Of a stretch of 64,000 nt of DNA, positions 7,160 to 16,481 are shown piece by piece (positions within the stretch are counted from its first letter, which is position 1; each line of letters begins with the position of its first letter). The position numbers and the translations under genes were made by a program. Source of the stretch: Frateuria flava (GTDB lineage Bacteria > Pseudomonadota > Gammaproteobacteria > Xanthomonadales > Rhodanobacteraceae); assembly GCF_017837635.1 (NCBI RefSeq), contig NZ_JAGJRS010000009.1, positions 1 to 64,000 on the forward strand, in the 5' to 3' direction. The notes under the pieces are model-generated. The model searched no databases. It saw only the letters and a program-made list of their open reading frames with translations, and was not told the DNA's origin.

Positions 7160-9070
7160 ATGCCCCTGCCCCCCGCGGACAAGCCGAGCGACTCGCCCGC
7201 CGACGCGCGCCCGGTGGTCATGCTGCGCTCGCCGCGCGAGGCGGCGGCGCAAGCCCTCGTCTACCGCCGCCGGCGTGCCGAACGGCCGCGCGACCGTGGC
7301 CTGCGCATCGCCGGACTGGCAGGCACGCTGTTGGTGCATCTGATGGTGCTGTTCGGCGCCATCCTGGGTCCCGCCTACGAACTGCCGGAATCGCCACGCG
7401 AAACCGCGCCTTTGCAGGTGCGACTGATCGACAGGCCCGAGCCGCCGCCCCCGCCGCCGGTGCGTGGCACGCCGCCCAAGCGCGTGGGGCCGCGCCATCG
7501 CGGCAACACAAGCACAGCGGCAGCGAAGCAAGCCACACCGGCGCCGCCCAGCGCACCGACACCGACGCCTTCCAGGCCTGACACGCCGGTCATCACCGTG
7601 ACCGCGCCCAAGGCGACCATCGAGATCGCCAAGGCCTCCGCGCCGCCCCCTCCACTCACGCTGCCACGCCCACAGCCGGCGCCGGACCTCGCGCCCGTGC
7701 CGCTGGCCGGGACGCCACCGCAAATCACTCTGGAAACGCCACCCGCGGTGCGCCCGGTGCCGCCGAAGTTCCAGCCCGAACCGGTGCGCAAGCCGCAGGC
7801 CGAAGGCAATCGGCCCATGCCCGCGCCGCCTTCGCTGGCGATGCCCGACATGCCCGCACAGGCGGCCCCGCCGATCGCGGCGCCCAGCATCGCGCTCGAC
7901 CAGGTCGCCCCGACGAAGGCGCTGCCGCCCAGCACCGTGGAGCTGGTCCGCCCGCAACCGCCGGCCGCGCCGGCCATGCCCGCGATCGAAGCGATCCCGC
8001 TGCCGGCACAGGCCGCGCCCACCATCAACCTGGCGCCGCAGGTGAGCGCGCCCACGCCGCTGGTTCCGCGCGAACGCCCGCGCGTGCAGGCGCCCAGCAT
8101 CCAGCTCGCCGAACCCCAGCTCTCGGCCGTTCCGCTGGAGACCACACCGGCGCCCGCCGCGCAGCAACCAGCGGCGCCCACCATCGAGGTGCCCAAGGCC
8201 GCGCCATCCGCAGCCTCGCTCATCCTGGCCCGCCCACAGGTCGCCGCCACGCCGTCGGCCGAGGCCACGCCGGCGCAGGCCGCCGCGCCTGCCGGCGAAA
8301 CGGCCGCCCCGGCCCCGGGCGGCGCAAACGCGCAGGAGACCTCGCCTGCCAGCGCTCCCGATGCGACGCCCCAAGGCAGCGACACCGGCACACCCGGCGC
8401 CCGGGAAGGCGCGCCCGAAACGGCCGACGCCGACGGCGCACCCGCGCCGAGGACCGGCCAGGGCAAGGGGCCGGGCGAGGGCAGACAGGGCAAGACACGG
8501 CCGGGGGCGGCCGAAGGTGCCCGGCAGGGACAGCTGGGCAGCTACATCCAGCTCAAACCGCGCGGAGACACCGAGATCATGGAGCATCGCGCGCCCGACA
8601 TCGGCTATCGGCCCACCCGGTTCGAAGAGGACTGGGCGCCCGAAGGCGAAAGCTCCATCGACACCGCGCTGCGTCATGCGGTCGAGAAGACCACCATCAA
8701 GCACACCTTCCATCTGCCGCGCGGCGTGCGGATCAACTGCAAGGTCAGCCCGCTGTTCCCCATCGCGCTGTTCGGCTGCGGCGGCGACCCGCCCGCGAAG
8801 GCCGCCAAGGATCCGGATCTCTACAAGCGCCTGAACCTGGCGCCGGTGAAATCGCTCGACCCCACCGCATCCAGCAGCGCGGCGAAAGCCACGTCGACCG
8901 CCGTGCCCGCGGCGCCGATCAAGCTGGACAACGCGGCGCAATGCGCCGCTGCGCGCGTCAGCGGCGGTCCGCTGCCGCCCGGCTGCAAGGCTGTCGAGCC
9001 GGCGCCCGCGCCCGCGCGCGCGCCGCCCAGCAGTTCAAGTTCGTGGATACCGGCGAGCGACCAGTTCTGA
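7160..9070 (+). CDS. TonB-like proline-rich inner-membrane protein, paralogue 2
   Basis: 636-aa single-pass protein: cytosolic N-terminus with a basic stretch YRRRRAERPRDRG, membrane segment at about residues 49-72, LQVRLIDRPEPPPPPPV, then about 390 residues of Pro/Ala-rich sequence containing degenerate repeats of the type AP(S/T)I(x)LA(x)PQ, and a C-terminal domain from about residue 460. That domain shares GYRPTRFEEDWAPEGES, RGVRINCKVSPLF and GGPLPPGC with the preceding paralogue; four cysteines are conserved, suggesting two periplasmic disulfides. The linker is long enough to span much of the periplasm. The ORF is open upstream to 7025, but MPLPPADKPS is the first plausible start. Not assignable to a known system; the family looks taxonomically restricted. 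Confidence 0.85.
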   Translation: MPLPPADKPSDSPADARPVVMLRSPREAAAQALVYRRRRAERPRDRGLRIAGLAGTLLVHLMVLFGAILGPAYELPESPRETAPLQVRLIDRPEPPPPPPVRGTPPKRVGPRHRGNTSTAAAKQATPAPPSAPTPTPSRPDTPVITVTAPKATIEIAKASAPPPPLTLPRPQPAPDLAPVPLAGTPPQITLETPPAVRPVPPKFQPEPVRKPQAEGNRPMPAPPSLAMPDMPAQAAPPIAAPSIALDQVAPTKALPPSTVELVRPQPPAAPAMPAIEAIPLPAQAAPTINLAPQVSAPTPLVPRERPRVQAPSIQLAEPQLSAVPLETTPAPAAQQPAAPTIEVPKAAPSAASLILARPQVAATPSAEATPAQAAAPAGETAAPAPGGANAQETSPASAPDATPQGSDTGTPGAREGAPETADADGAPAPRTGQGKGPGEGRQGKTRPGAAEGARQGQLGSYIQLKPRGDTEIMEHRAPDIGYRPTRFEEDWAPEGESSIDTALRHAVEKTTIKHTFHLPRGVRINCKVSPLFPIALFGCGGDPPAKAAKDPDLYKRLNLAPVKSLDPTASSSAAKATSTAVPAAPIKLDNAAQCAAARVSGGPLPPGCKAVEPAPAPARAPPSSSSSWIPASDQF

Positions 9071-9134
9071 CAGCCGCCTGGCGGGGCGATCGTTGTGCCG
9101 TCCGGCGAACTGACTACCCCTTACCGTGCGGTGA

Positions 9135-9470
9135 TCACTCCCGAGCTTTCCTGGGTTTCTTCGGCTTGGGCTCGGGCATGGCACTCGCGGTCGCCAGCAG
9201 CAACGCCTGCAACTGGTCCGAATCGTCCAGCAGCTCGTCCGCGACCGGATAGGGCTTGGCGCCGGGGTAGGGCGGGCGGCGCGGCAAGTTTGCCGTCAGC
9301 TCCGCCGTGGCGTTCGCCGGTTTGACGAACAGGCTGTTGTCGCATGCGAATGCGACCACTTTGTCGTCGAGGTAGATCCCGTACTCGCCGAACATCCGCT
9401 TGAACGTCATGCGTTCGTCCAGCGCGGCCTGTTCGACGACGTATTCGACGAAGGATGAATCGGTTGCCAT
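9135..9470 (-). CDS. TfoX N-terminal domain protein
   Basis: 111-aa protein consisting of one TfoX/Sxy N-terminal domain: MTFKRMFGEYGIYLDDKVVA and DNSLFVKP match the characteristic beta-hairpin core, and a lysine-rich tail (KPKKPRKARE) ends the protein. Full-length TfoX/Sxy controls natural competence with CRP, but short single-domain homologues like this one are common and mostly uncharacterised, so a competence role is only a possibility. It stands alone, convergent with the upstream paralogue gene and followed on its 5' side by the gene at 9585. Confidence 0.88.
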   Translation of the reverse strand: MATDSSFVEYVVEQAALDERMTFKRMFGEYGIYLDDKVVAFACDNSLFVKPANATAELTANLPRRPPYPGAKPYPVADELLDDSDQLQALLLATASAMPEPKPKKPRKARE

Positions 9471-9584
9471 GCATGACCTCGCGAAGCGCCGCCGCCGGGG
9501 TACTGGCGGCGTCCCTTTATCGCACGTTCGTTCCTGTCGTGGCGGGCCCGGCGGCCGTTGCCCCGGTCGGCGAAAAGCTGTGTG

Positions 9585-10757
9585 TCAAGGCGCGCCGGCG
9601 TCGCTGTCGCCATCCGGGGCCAGGTCGCGGGCCATCCGGTCCAGTGTGGCGTAGACCGGGAGTTTCTCGGTGATGTCGTATTCGCCCGCCGTCACGTGGG
9701 CGGCAGCGCGGCGACACGTTTCAGCCACCTGCGCCGGCGTGCCGGCAAGCAGCTTTGCGGCCTCGCCGTCGCCCTGCTGGTGCACCAGCGCCATCTGCCC
9801 GGCGAGGATGCGATCGGCCGCCTGCTTGCCGCTGGAGTTCTGCACCGCAACCAGGAGTGTGGTCTGGTACATCCGGCTGGCATCCAGGAACACGCCATTG
9901 CGGGCGCGTTCTTGCCACATGTCGAAGATGCCCTTGCCGTCGACCGATACGCCGGGCAGCGAATCACAAGTGGATGCCAACGCGGAAAGATAATGCTGGA
10001 GCGTCAATGTGAAGCCAGTAGCTTCCCATCCGGCCTCGACGGCATTCGAATCGATCGCGGGTTCTTTTCCGGCGGTGGACGCGCGTTGGGTGAGCGCGTT
10101 GCGCTTCGCGGCGAAAGATGAGGTGCAACTCGGATAAGGTGGCGCTTCCCCCGCAACACGGTCGCACACCTGGATCGGCATCAATGTCGCCAGCCGCTGC
10201 GACCACAGCGCGGCATCGATCCGCGGAGGCTCCGATTGCGCGGGTTTGCGTTCGGACCATTGCAGTGTGTAGTAGTCGTGCGCGCCCTTGATCACCACGA
10301 TCAGCGTTGTCTCGCCGTGGGCGGGTTTGCTGCCGGGGACCGCTCCGCAGCCGGCTACTGCGGCGTAGGTAGGGTAGTCATCGACGATCGGGGCCTTCAG
10401 TTCGATGCCGTAATAGGAGTCCGGGCACGTCTGCTTGAAGCTTGCCGCGAGGCGGGTTGCGAAATCCCGTGGCGTGACCTGCGGGTAGTCGGCCAGGCCG
10501 GCGGCTCCCGTCAGGCTGACCATCTGCGACCAGTCAGCCAAGGTGTCGCCCTCGCGCACTGCCTCGAACAGGTAGTCGTTCGCATGGGTTTCTTCGTTGA
10601 CCCGAGCGAAGCCTGAGGGCATCGGCCACGCGACAAGCTGGCTGAACACCGGCATGACAGCCACCACGGTGTCCTGGTCGCCGGCACGCGCGCGCGGCGC
10701 GCCTGCCAGAACCGCAGCCAGGGCCATGCCTGTCGCCGTCCATCGTCTGCTTGCCAT
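9585..10757 (-). CDS. Exported protein of unknown function
   Basis: 390 aa. An N-terminal signal peptide (MASRRWTATGMALAAVLAGA, cleavage probably after ARA near residue 25) indicates export to the periplasm or beyond. The mature part has six cysteines spread along it (for example FKQTCPDSYYG, AVAGCGAVPG, STCDSLPG), compatible with three disulfides, and no motif I recognise. Ends in an acidic tail. It sits alone on the minus strand between pyrF and the TfoX-domain gene, with no operon partner. I cannot assign a function. Confidence 0.75.
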   Translation of the reverse strand: MASRRWTATGMALAAVLAGAPRARAGDQDTVVAVMPVFSQLVAWPMPSGFARVNEETHANDYLFEAVREGDTLADWSQMVSLTGAAGLADYPQVTPRDFATRLAASFKQTCPDSYYGIELKAPIVDDYPTYAAVAGCGAVPGSKPAHGETTLIVVIKGAHDYYTLQWSERKPAQSEPPRIDAALWSQRLATLMPIQVCDRVAGEAPPYPSCTSSFAAKRNALTQRASTAGKEPAIDSNAVEAGWEATGFTLTLQHYLSALASTCDSLPGVSVDGKGIFDMWQERARNGVFLDASRMYQTTLLVAVQNSSGKQAADRILAGQMALVHQQGDGEAAKLLAGTPAQVAETCRRAAAHVTAGEYDITEKLPVYATLDRMARDLAPDGDSDAGAP

Positions 10758-10960
10758 GTCCGTTCCTTGTCCCGTGGGCGAGCGGGAAGGATAGGCATTG
10801 CGCAGCGCTGGGCCATCAGCCGCGCGTGCCGCCGGGCGTAGGAGTTTGCCGCGATCGTGGGCAACGGGCGATCGCGTGTGCCGACTCGTCAGCGGTGCAA
10901 ACCTGTCCAGCGGTGTTTGCTTCGCCCTGTTCGCAACGGAACGGGCAGCGGTCGCTCGCC

Positions 10961-11791
10961 TCAGCCGCGGCAGCGGTTGATCTGGTCGCGCAGGGTCTCG
11001 GTGGCTTTGCGGGCGGCGGCGTCGAAGTCATCGCCGCTGCCGGCGTAGAGGATGGCGCGGGAGGAGCTGACCATCAGGCCGGTGCCGTCGGCGGTACGGC
11101 CGTGGCGCAGGACGGCTTCGACGTCGCCGCCCTGGGCGCCGATGCCGGGAACCAGCAGAGGCATGTCGCCGACCAGGGCGCGGACTTGCGCCAGTTGCTC
11201 CGGCCAGGTGGCGCCGGTGACCAGGGCGCAGTTGCCGTTGCCGTTCCAGTCGCGGGCGATGGTGCGGGCCAGGTGTTGGTAGAGCGGGAGGCGATCGCCG
11301 GCAGAGCTCTCGACGATCAGGTCCTGCAGGTCAGCCGCCCCGAGGTTGGAGGTGTGGCAAAGCAGGATCACGCCCTTGTCGACGCGGTCGAGGAACGGCT
11401 GGATCGAGTCGCGGCCCAGATAAGGATTGAGCGTTACCGCATCAGCCTGGTAACGCTCGAAGGCTTCCGTGGCGTAGCGCTGTGCGGTGGAACCAATGTC
11501 GCCGCGCTTGGCATCGAGGATCACCGGGATGCCCGGGTGCGCGTGGTGGATGTGGGCGATCAGGCGTTCGAGGGCGTCTTCGGCGCGCAGGGCGGCGAAG
11601 TGGGCGATCTGGGGTTTGTAGGCGCAGACGAGGTCCGCCGTGGCGTCCACGATGGCGCGGCAGAAGGCGTAGACCGCGTCGGGAGTGTCGCGCAGGTGCG
11701 CGGGGAACTTGGCCGGCTCGGGATCGAGGCCGACGCAGACGAGGGAGTTGTTGCGCTGCCATGCCTGGTGCAGGGACTGCATGAAGTGCAT
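10961..11791 (-). CDS. pyrF: Orotidine 5'-phosphate decarboxylase
   Basis: 276 aa. Catalyses the last step of de novo UMP synthesis, decarboxylating OMP. The catalytic signature [14 protein letters not shown] and the phosphate-binding PGIGAQGGD are present; length and the opening [12 protein letters not shown] place it in the longer, mycobacterial-type (type 2) subfamily rather than the E. coli type. The frame stays open through a repeat to 11923, but GAGGAA six nt before ATG 11791 gives the natural start. Same strand as ettA, 184 nt downstream of it; the gap holds repeat palindromes, so independent transcription is likely. Confidence 0.95.
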   Translation of the reverse strand: MHFMQSLHQAWQRNNSLVCVGLDPEPAKFPAHLRDTPDAVYAFCRAIVDATADLVCAYKPQIAHFAALRAEDALERLIAHIHHAHPGIPVILDAKRGDIGSTAQRYATEAFERYQADAVTLNPYLGRDSIQPFLDRVDKGVILLCHTSNLGAADLQDLIVESSAGDRLPLYQHLARTIARDWNGNGNCALVTGATWPEQLAQVRALVGDMPLLVPGIGAQGGDVEAVLRHGRTADGTGLMVSSSRAILYAGSGDDFDAAARKATETLRDQINRCRG

Positions 11792-11831
11792 GGAAGGTTC
11801 CTCGTGGATGTGTATGTTCCGAGGCCAGGGT

Positions 11832-11957
11832 GGTCCCCTCACCTCAATCCTCTCCCCGGAGGGGAGAGGGAGCGAAGGTGGCGCTTCGCGCTGCGCCGAT
11901 TGAATTGAAGCGGGGCCCCTCACCCCAGCCCTCTCCCCGGAGGGGGAAGGGGCGGGT
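11832..11957. repeat. Two palindromes of the CTCTCCCC-GGAGGGGAGAG family
   Basis: Two tandem copies (around 11832-11872 and 11916-11957) of the pattern CCCTCACC..., CTCTCCCCGGAGGGGAGAG. Each can fold into a GC-rich hairpin. The same family recurs near 25987, 33114, 34863, 35715, 43800-43975 and 56066, always between genes. Confidence 0.8.
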
Positions 11958-11975
11958 CTGAGGAGCAGGCGGGCC

Positions 11976-13634
11976 TCAGGCCAACTTCTTGTACTTCACG
12001 CGCTTCGGGCCGGCGTCGTCGCCGAGGCGGCGCTTCTTGTCGGCTTCGTACTCGTTGTAGTTGCCGGGGAAGAACTCCACGTGCGAATCGCCCTCGAAGG
12101 CGATGATGTGCGTGGCGATGCGGTCCAGGAACCAGCGGTCATGGGAGATCACCACCGCGCAGCCGGGGAACTCCAGCAGCGCGTCTTCCAGCGCGCGCAG
12201 GGTTTCCACGTCCAGGTCGTTGGACGGCTCGTCGAGCAGCAGCACGTTGCCGCCCTGCAGCAGGGTCTTGGCCATGTGCAGGCGACCGCGTTCGCCGCCG
12301 GAGAGGCTGCCGACGATCTTCTGCTGGTCGGTACCCTTGAAGTTGAAGCGGCCGATGTAGGCGCGCGACTGGATCTCGAAGTTGCCGATGGTGAGGATGT
12401 CCGAGCCGCCGGACACTTCCTGCCACACGTTGTTCTTGGCATCGAGCGCGTCGCGCGACTGGTCGACGTAGGCGAGCTTGACCGTGTGGCCGAGCTTGAC
12501 CTCGCCCGAATCGGGCTGTTCCTTGCCCATGATCATCTTCATCAGCGTGGACTTGCCCGCGCCGTTGGGGCCCATCACGCCGACGATGGCGCCGGCCGGA
12601 ATCTTGAACGAGAGATCATCGATCAACAGGCGGTCGCCGAAGGACTTGCTGACGTTCTTGAACTCGATGACTTCATTGCCCAGGCGCTCGCCCGGCGGAA
12701 TGAAGATCTCGTTGGTCTCGTTGCGGCGCTGGTACTCGACCGAGTTCAGCTCCTCGAAGCGGTTCAGGCGCGCCTTGCCCTTGGACTGGCGGCCCTTGGC
12801 GGCCGAGCGGATCCACTCCAGCTCCTTCTCGATCGCCTTCTGGCGCGACTTCTCCTGCTGCGCTTCCTGCTTCAGGCGCTGGTCCTTCTGCTCCAGCCAC
12901 TCGGTGTAGTTGCCCTTCCACGGGATGCCCCGGCCGCGGTCGAGCTCGAGGATCCACTCGGCGGCATTGTCCAGGAAGTAGCGGTCATGGGTGACTGCCA
13001 CCACGGTGCCGGGGTAATCCTGCAGGAAGTGCTCCAGCCACTCGACCGACTCGGCGTCCAGATGGTTGGTCGGCTCGTCCAGCAGCAGCATGTCGGGCTT
13101 GGACAGCAGCAGGCGGCATAACGCGACGCGGCGCTTCTCGCCGCCGGAGAGCGGGCCGACCTTGACGTCCCACGGCGGCAGGCGCAGCGCGTCGGCGGCC
13201 ACTTCGAGCTGGCGCTCGAGCGCGTGGGCGTCGTTGGCGGCTAGCAGGTTTTCGAGCTGCTCCTGCTCCTTGGCGAGCGCATCGAAATCCGCGCCTTCCT
13301 CGGCATAGGCCGCATAGACCTCTTCCAGCCGCTTCTGCGCGTCGAGGATCTCGTGCACGCCTTCCTCGACCACCTCGCGCACGGTCTTGTCCGGATCGAG
13401 CTGCGGCTCCTGCGCCAGGTAGCCGACCTTGATACCCGGCTGCGGGCGCGCCTCGCCCTGGAAGTCGGTGTCCACGCCGGCCATGATCTTGAGCACCGTG
13501 GACTTGCCCGCGCCGTTCAGGCCCAGCAGGCCGATCTTGGCGCCGGGGAAGAAGCTGAGCGAGATGTCCTTGATGATCTGGCGCTTCGGGGGAACGATCT
13601 TGCTCACCCCGTTCATGGTGTAGATGTACTGCAT
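11976..13634 (-). CDS. ettA: Energy-dependent translational throttle protein EttA
   Basis: 552-aa ABC-F ATPase that binds the ribosomal E site and gates the first elongation cycle according to the ATP/ADP ratio. Two ABC domains: first with GLNGAGKST (about residue 38) and [16 protein letters not shown], second with GPNGAGKST and [17 protein letters not shown]; Walker B motifs [11 protein letters not shown] and [11 protein letters not shown]. No membrane segments. The linker between domains carries the basic, helical inter-domain region ([20 protein letters not shown]) typical of ABC-F proteins. Length and the [12 protein letters not shown] start match EttA rather than Uup or YheS. Divergent from the DUF817 gene. 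Confidence 0.95.
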   Translation of the reverse strand: MQYIYTMNGVSKIVPPKRQIIKDISLSFFPGAKIGLLGLNGAGKSTVLKIMAGVDTDFQGEARPQPGIKVGYLAQEPQLDPDKTVREVVEEGVHEILDAQKRLEEVYAAYAEEGADFDALAKEQEQLENLLAANDAHALERQLEVAADALRLPPWDVKVGPLSGGEKRRVALCRLLLSKPDMLLLDEPTNHLDAESVEWLEHFLQDYPGTVVAVTHDRYFLDNAAEWILELDRGRGIPWKGNYTEWLEQKDQRLKQEAQQEKSRQKAIEKELEWIRSAAKGRQSKGKARLNRFEELNSVEYQRRNETNEIFIPPGERLGNEVIEFKNVSKSFGDRLLIDDLSFKIPAGAIVGVMGPNGAGKSTLMKMIMGKEQPDSGEVKLGHTVKLAYVDQSRDALDAKNNVWQEVSGGSDILTIGNFEIQSRAYIGRFNFKGTDQQKIVGSLSGGERGRLHMAKTLLQGGNVLLLDEPSNDLDVETLRALEDALLEFPGCAVVISHDRWFLDRIATHIIAFEGDSHVEFFPGNYNEYEADKKRRLGDDAGPKRVKYKKLA

Positions 13635-13790
13635 GCTGCGGCTCCCTTAAGGGCGTCCGCGGGCCGCGGGAGCGGTCCGAGCGGAAAAGGCGGGGAAATG
13701 ACCGCCAATTATCGCCGATCGGGCCTCGTCTTGCCATGCGGCGCGCCGTCCGGGCCCCGACCCTCTGTGTTTTTGCACGGGAGCGGGGCG

Positions 13791-14666
13791 ATGGAGGCGA
13801 TCGGCAGTCGGCGCGGTGCGCGGTCAGGCTTGCGGTGGCTGGACCGGTGGGTCGCGCATCAGGCCTCGCGCCGCGGAAGGTGGGCGGCCTTCGCCTACGA
13901 GTTCCTCTGCTTTGGCCTCAAGCAGGCCGCGGCCTGCCTGTTCGGCGGCCTGATGGTGGCGCTGCTGCTGGCGACCTGGCGCTGGTATCCGGCCGACGCG
14001 CCGCTGGCGCGCTACGACTTCCTCACCCTGGCCGCGCTCGGCATCCAGCTGGCGCTGCTGGCGAGCCGGCTGGAGAGCCCGCGCGAGGCGCGGGTAATCG
14101 CGCTGTTCCACCTGGTCGGCACGCTGATGGAACTGTTCAAGACGGCGGTCGGTTCGTGGGCTTATCCCGAGCCCTCGCTGCTGCGCCTGGGTGGCGTGCC
14201 GCTGTTTTCCGGCTTCATGTACGCCGCGGTGGGCAGCTACATCGCGCGGGCCTGGCGCCTGTTCGACTTCCGCTTCAGCGGGCATCCGGGTTTCGTCCCG
14301 GCGGCCGTGCTGGCGCTGGGGATCTACCTCAACTTCTTCAGCCACCATTACCTGCCGGACGCGCGGGTGCTGCTGTTCGTCGCGCTGGCCTGGCTGTTCC
14401 GGCGCACCTGGGTGCACTACCGCGTCCGCCGCGTGCATCGGCGCATGCCGCTGCTGCTGGGCTTCGTACTGGTGGCGCTGTTCATCTGGCTGGCGGAGAA
14501 CGTGGGCACCTTCAGTCGCGCCTGGCTGTATCCGGCGCAGCGTCACGGCTGGTCGATGGTGCCGCTATCGAAGCTCGGCTCGTGGCTGCTGCTGATGGTG
14601 ATCAGCTACGCGATGGTCTGGGCGCTGCACCGGCGCAGGGGAAGCGCCCGCGGGGATCAGGCCTGA
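13791..14666 (+). CDS. DUF817 family integral membrane protein
   Basis: 291 aa with about seven to eight hydrophobic helices (for example FGGLMVALLLATW near 45, LTLAALGIQLALLASRL near 80, LLGFVLVALFIWLAENV near 225, LLLMVISYAMVWALH at the end). The sequence EFLCFGLKQAAACLFGG and the TLMELFKTAVGSWAYPEPS stretch match the DUF817 family, whose function is unknown. ATG 13791 is preceded by a GGGAGCGGGGCG ribosome site; the open frame upstream runs antisense through ettA and is ignored. The 3' end overlaps the convergent tetR gene by 10 nt. Confidence 0.88.
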   Translation: MEAIGSRRGARSGLRWLDRWVAHQASRRGRWAAFAYEFLCFGLKQAAACLFGGLMVALLLATWRWYPADAPLARYDFLTLAALGIQLALLASRLESPREARVIALFHLVGTLMELFKTAVGSWAYPEPSLLRLGGVPLFSGFMYAAVGSYIARAWRLFDFRFSGHPGFVPAAVLALGIYLNFFSHHYLPDARVLLFVALAWLFRRTWVHYRVRRVHRRMPLLLGFVLVALFIWLAENVGTFSRAWLYPAQRHGWSMVPLSKLGSWLLLMVISYAMVWALHRRRGSARGDQA

Positions 14667-15265
14667 CCGCGCCCGGGCCGCGCCGCCTCGAACAGGGTGC
14701 CGGCGGTGCGGGTGTGCAGCGAGGCGGCGTCGAAACCGTTCGGCAGCAGGCCGGCGATCTCCAGCATGACCGCGCCGTGCAGCGCCGCCCAGATCTGGTG
14801 GCCGAGCAGCGCCGGATCGGCCTCCACCGCGCCCTCGGCCACCAGCACCTCGACGTGGGCGGCGACGGTGCGCCACATGCGCGCATGGGCTTCGCGGTAG
14901 GCCGGATCCTCGCGGCGGGGCTCGGGATACTCGAACATCAGCCGGTAAGTTGCCGTCTCGCGGCGGGCGAAGTCGATGTAGGCATCGCGCACGGCGCGGC
15001 TGCGCGTGCGGCCGTCGCCGGGTGTGTCCAGTGCGCGCTCCAGCGCCTCGGAAAACCGGTGCATGCCGCGCGTGCGCACCGCGGTGACGATCTGCTCCTT
15101 GCTGGCGAAGTAGCGGTAGGGCGTCATCGTGCCGCAACCGAGCTCCGCGGCGATGCGGCGCATGCTGACGGCGGCCGGGCCTTCCTCGACGAACAGCCGG
15201 GCCGCCGCCTGGCAGATGCGCTCGCGGAAGGCCTCCTCGTCCTGTTCGCTGAGCGCCTTGGGCAT
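14657..15265 (-). CDS. TetR family transcriptional regulator
   Basis: 202 aa. Helix-turn-helix at about residues 30-55 ([20 protein letters not shown], then FASKEQIV) is a classic TetR DNA-binding domain; the C-terminal part ([20 protein letters not shown]) resembles the WHG/TetR-like ligand-binding domain. Its start is 1 nt beyond the stop of the upstream hydrolase gene (15267), so the two are one transcription unit, and the regulator probably represses its own operon. A GTACGC-based operator candidate lies at 16372-16391. ATG 15265 chosen because it opens [17 protein letters not shown], the usual distance from the HTH. Confidence 0.93.
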   Translation of the reverse strand: MPKALSEQDEEAFRERICQAAARLFVEEGPAAVSMRRIAAELGCGTMTPYRYFASKEQIVTAVRTRGMHRFSEALERALDTPGDGRTRSRAVRDAYIDFARRETATYRLMFEYPEPRREDPAYREAHARMWRTVAAHVEVLVAEGAVEADPALLGHQIWAALHGAVMLEIAGLLPNGFDAASLHTRTAGTLFEAARPGRGQA

Positions 15266-15266
15266 G

Positions 15267-16346
15267 TCAGTGCGCGCCGAGCGCCTTGCGGAAGAAGGCC
15301 ATGGCGTTGGCATTGATCCGCTGATGCACCTTTGCGCGGTCCACGCCGGGCGGGTCCTTGCAGATCTCGCCGGCGTCCTTCGCCAGTCGAGTGGAGCAGG
15401 GCGCCAGGAAGACCCAGTGGTCGGCCTTCGCCACCTCGTGCACCTGCGCGAGCGTGCGAACGAGCGGTTTGATGTGCCGCGCGTTTTCCGAGGGCAGCAG
15501 CACGTGGTCGTGCTGGCCGTACCAGAGGTCGACCGGGCGATCGATCGCGCCAGCGCCGGCCTTGTCGAAGACCAGCGACAGCGGCGCCATCACGAAGGCG
15601 GCCTTGACGCGCGGGTCGGCGGTGTCGCCCCAGCGGGTCAGGTCATGCTGGATAGCCGCCAGGTAGGCGGCGGCCTGCTCCGGCGTGAGCTTCTTGGCCG
15701 GACCGCAGGTTTCCATGTCGTCCGGGTGACGCTGGCAATAGCCGATGAAAAGATCGAAGCGCGGCTTGGCGCCCACGACCAGCAGGCCGGTGTAGCCGCC
15801 GGCCGAGAAGCCGGCCACGCCGATGCGCGCCGGGTCGATCAGCGGCTTCCAGCGCGCATCCGCAAGCAACGTGTCGATGACCGCACGCACCGCGATCGCG
15901 CGCCCCACCAGTACCTTCGACGTGGCCGAGCCGCTCTGGTCGTGGAAGTTGTCACCGGGCTGCTCGAAGGTGGCGACCACGAAGCCGTGCCGCGCGAGAT
16001 AGGAGGCCAGGTCGTGGTGGCCCAGATCCGAACCGCCGTGCCCGTGCGAGATGACCACCAGGGGCCAGGCGCCCGCCAGGGCCGGCGCGCCGGGCGTGGC
16101 GGCGACGTCGTAGGGGCCGACGGCCGTCGTGCCATGCGTCGGCGCGGAGGCGGGGTAGAACACGAAGCCCGGCGTATGGCCCTGGTTGACCGGGTCCGGG
16201 AAGCTGATCGGCCGGATGCCCGCGCCCTCGACCGTGGCGGCACACAGCGCCAGCGGGATCGACAGCAGGGCGGCCGCGAGCAGGCGGTACAGGCGGCGTA
16301 CGAGCGCAGGCGTGCGCGCGGCAGGCATGCGGCGGGTCAGGGCCAT
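15267..16346 (-). CDS. Exported alpha/beta hydrolase (PAF acetylhydrolase/dienelactone hydrolase-like)
   Basis: 359 aa with an N-terminal signal peptide ([19 protein letters not shown], residues about 19-37). The fold motifs are clear: oxyanion-loop [13 protein letters not shown], nucleophile elbow [14 protein letters not shown] with the catalytic serine near residue 175, and a late histidine in [10 protein letters not shown]. Family members cleave ester bonds of lipids or xenobiotics; the real substrate is unknown. Leads a two-gene operon with the tetR gene, a common arrangement for substrate-induced hydrolases. Two further cysteine pairs ([25 protein letters not shown]) suggest disulfides in the periplasm. 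Confidence 0.85.
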   Translation of the reverse strand: MALTRRMPAARTPALVRRLYRLLAAALLSIPLALCAATVEGAGIRPISFPDPVNQGHTPGFVFYPASAPTHGTTAVGPYDVAATPGAPALAGAWPLVVISHGHGGSDLGHHDLASYLARHGFVVATFEQPGDNFHDQSGSATSKVLVGRAIAVRAVIDTLLADARWKPLIDPARIGVAGFSAGGYTGLLVVGAKPRFDLFIGYCQRHPDDMETCGPAKKLTPEQAAAYLAAIQHDLTRWGDTADPRVKAAFVMAPLSLVFDKAGAGAIDRPVDLWYGQHDHVLLPSENARHIKPLVRTLAQVHEVAKADHWVFLAPCSTRLAKDAGEICKDPPGVDRAKVHQRINANAMAFFRKALGAH

Positions 16347-16371
16347 CGGGAGGCTCCATGGATAGCGTGCG

Positions 16372-16391
16372 GCGTACGGTACGCTGTACGC
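16372..16391. promoter_or_regulatory. Candidate TetR operator
   Basis: Positions 16372-16384 form GCGTAC-G-GTACGC, a palindrome with a single central base, immediately followed by a third half-site GTACGC at 16386-16391. It lies 26-45 nt upstream of the hydrolase start, in the promoter region of the hydrolase-tetR operon, which is where an autoregulatory TetR protein would bind. Inferred from symmetry and position only. Confidence 0.5.
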
Positions 16392-16481
16392 AGGCTGGCT
16401 GCAAGCCTCCGCAGTGGCCGGGAACCCCTGCGAGGACTACACTTTTCGGCCGATCCCCCGCTCCCCAACACCGAGGCGAAC

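Noticed and set aside
6320-8941. Very long minus-strand open frame antisense to the proline-rich paralogues
   Set aside because: Composition (runs of Arg/Gly, no domain) is the expected shadow of a high-GC Pro/Ala-rich gene; the plus strand has membrane anchor and conserved domain.
9135-9470. Competence regulator TfoX
   Set aside because: Only the N-terminal domain is present (111 aa), so naming it tfoX is not justified.
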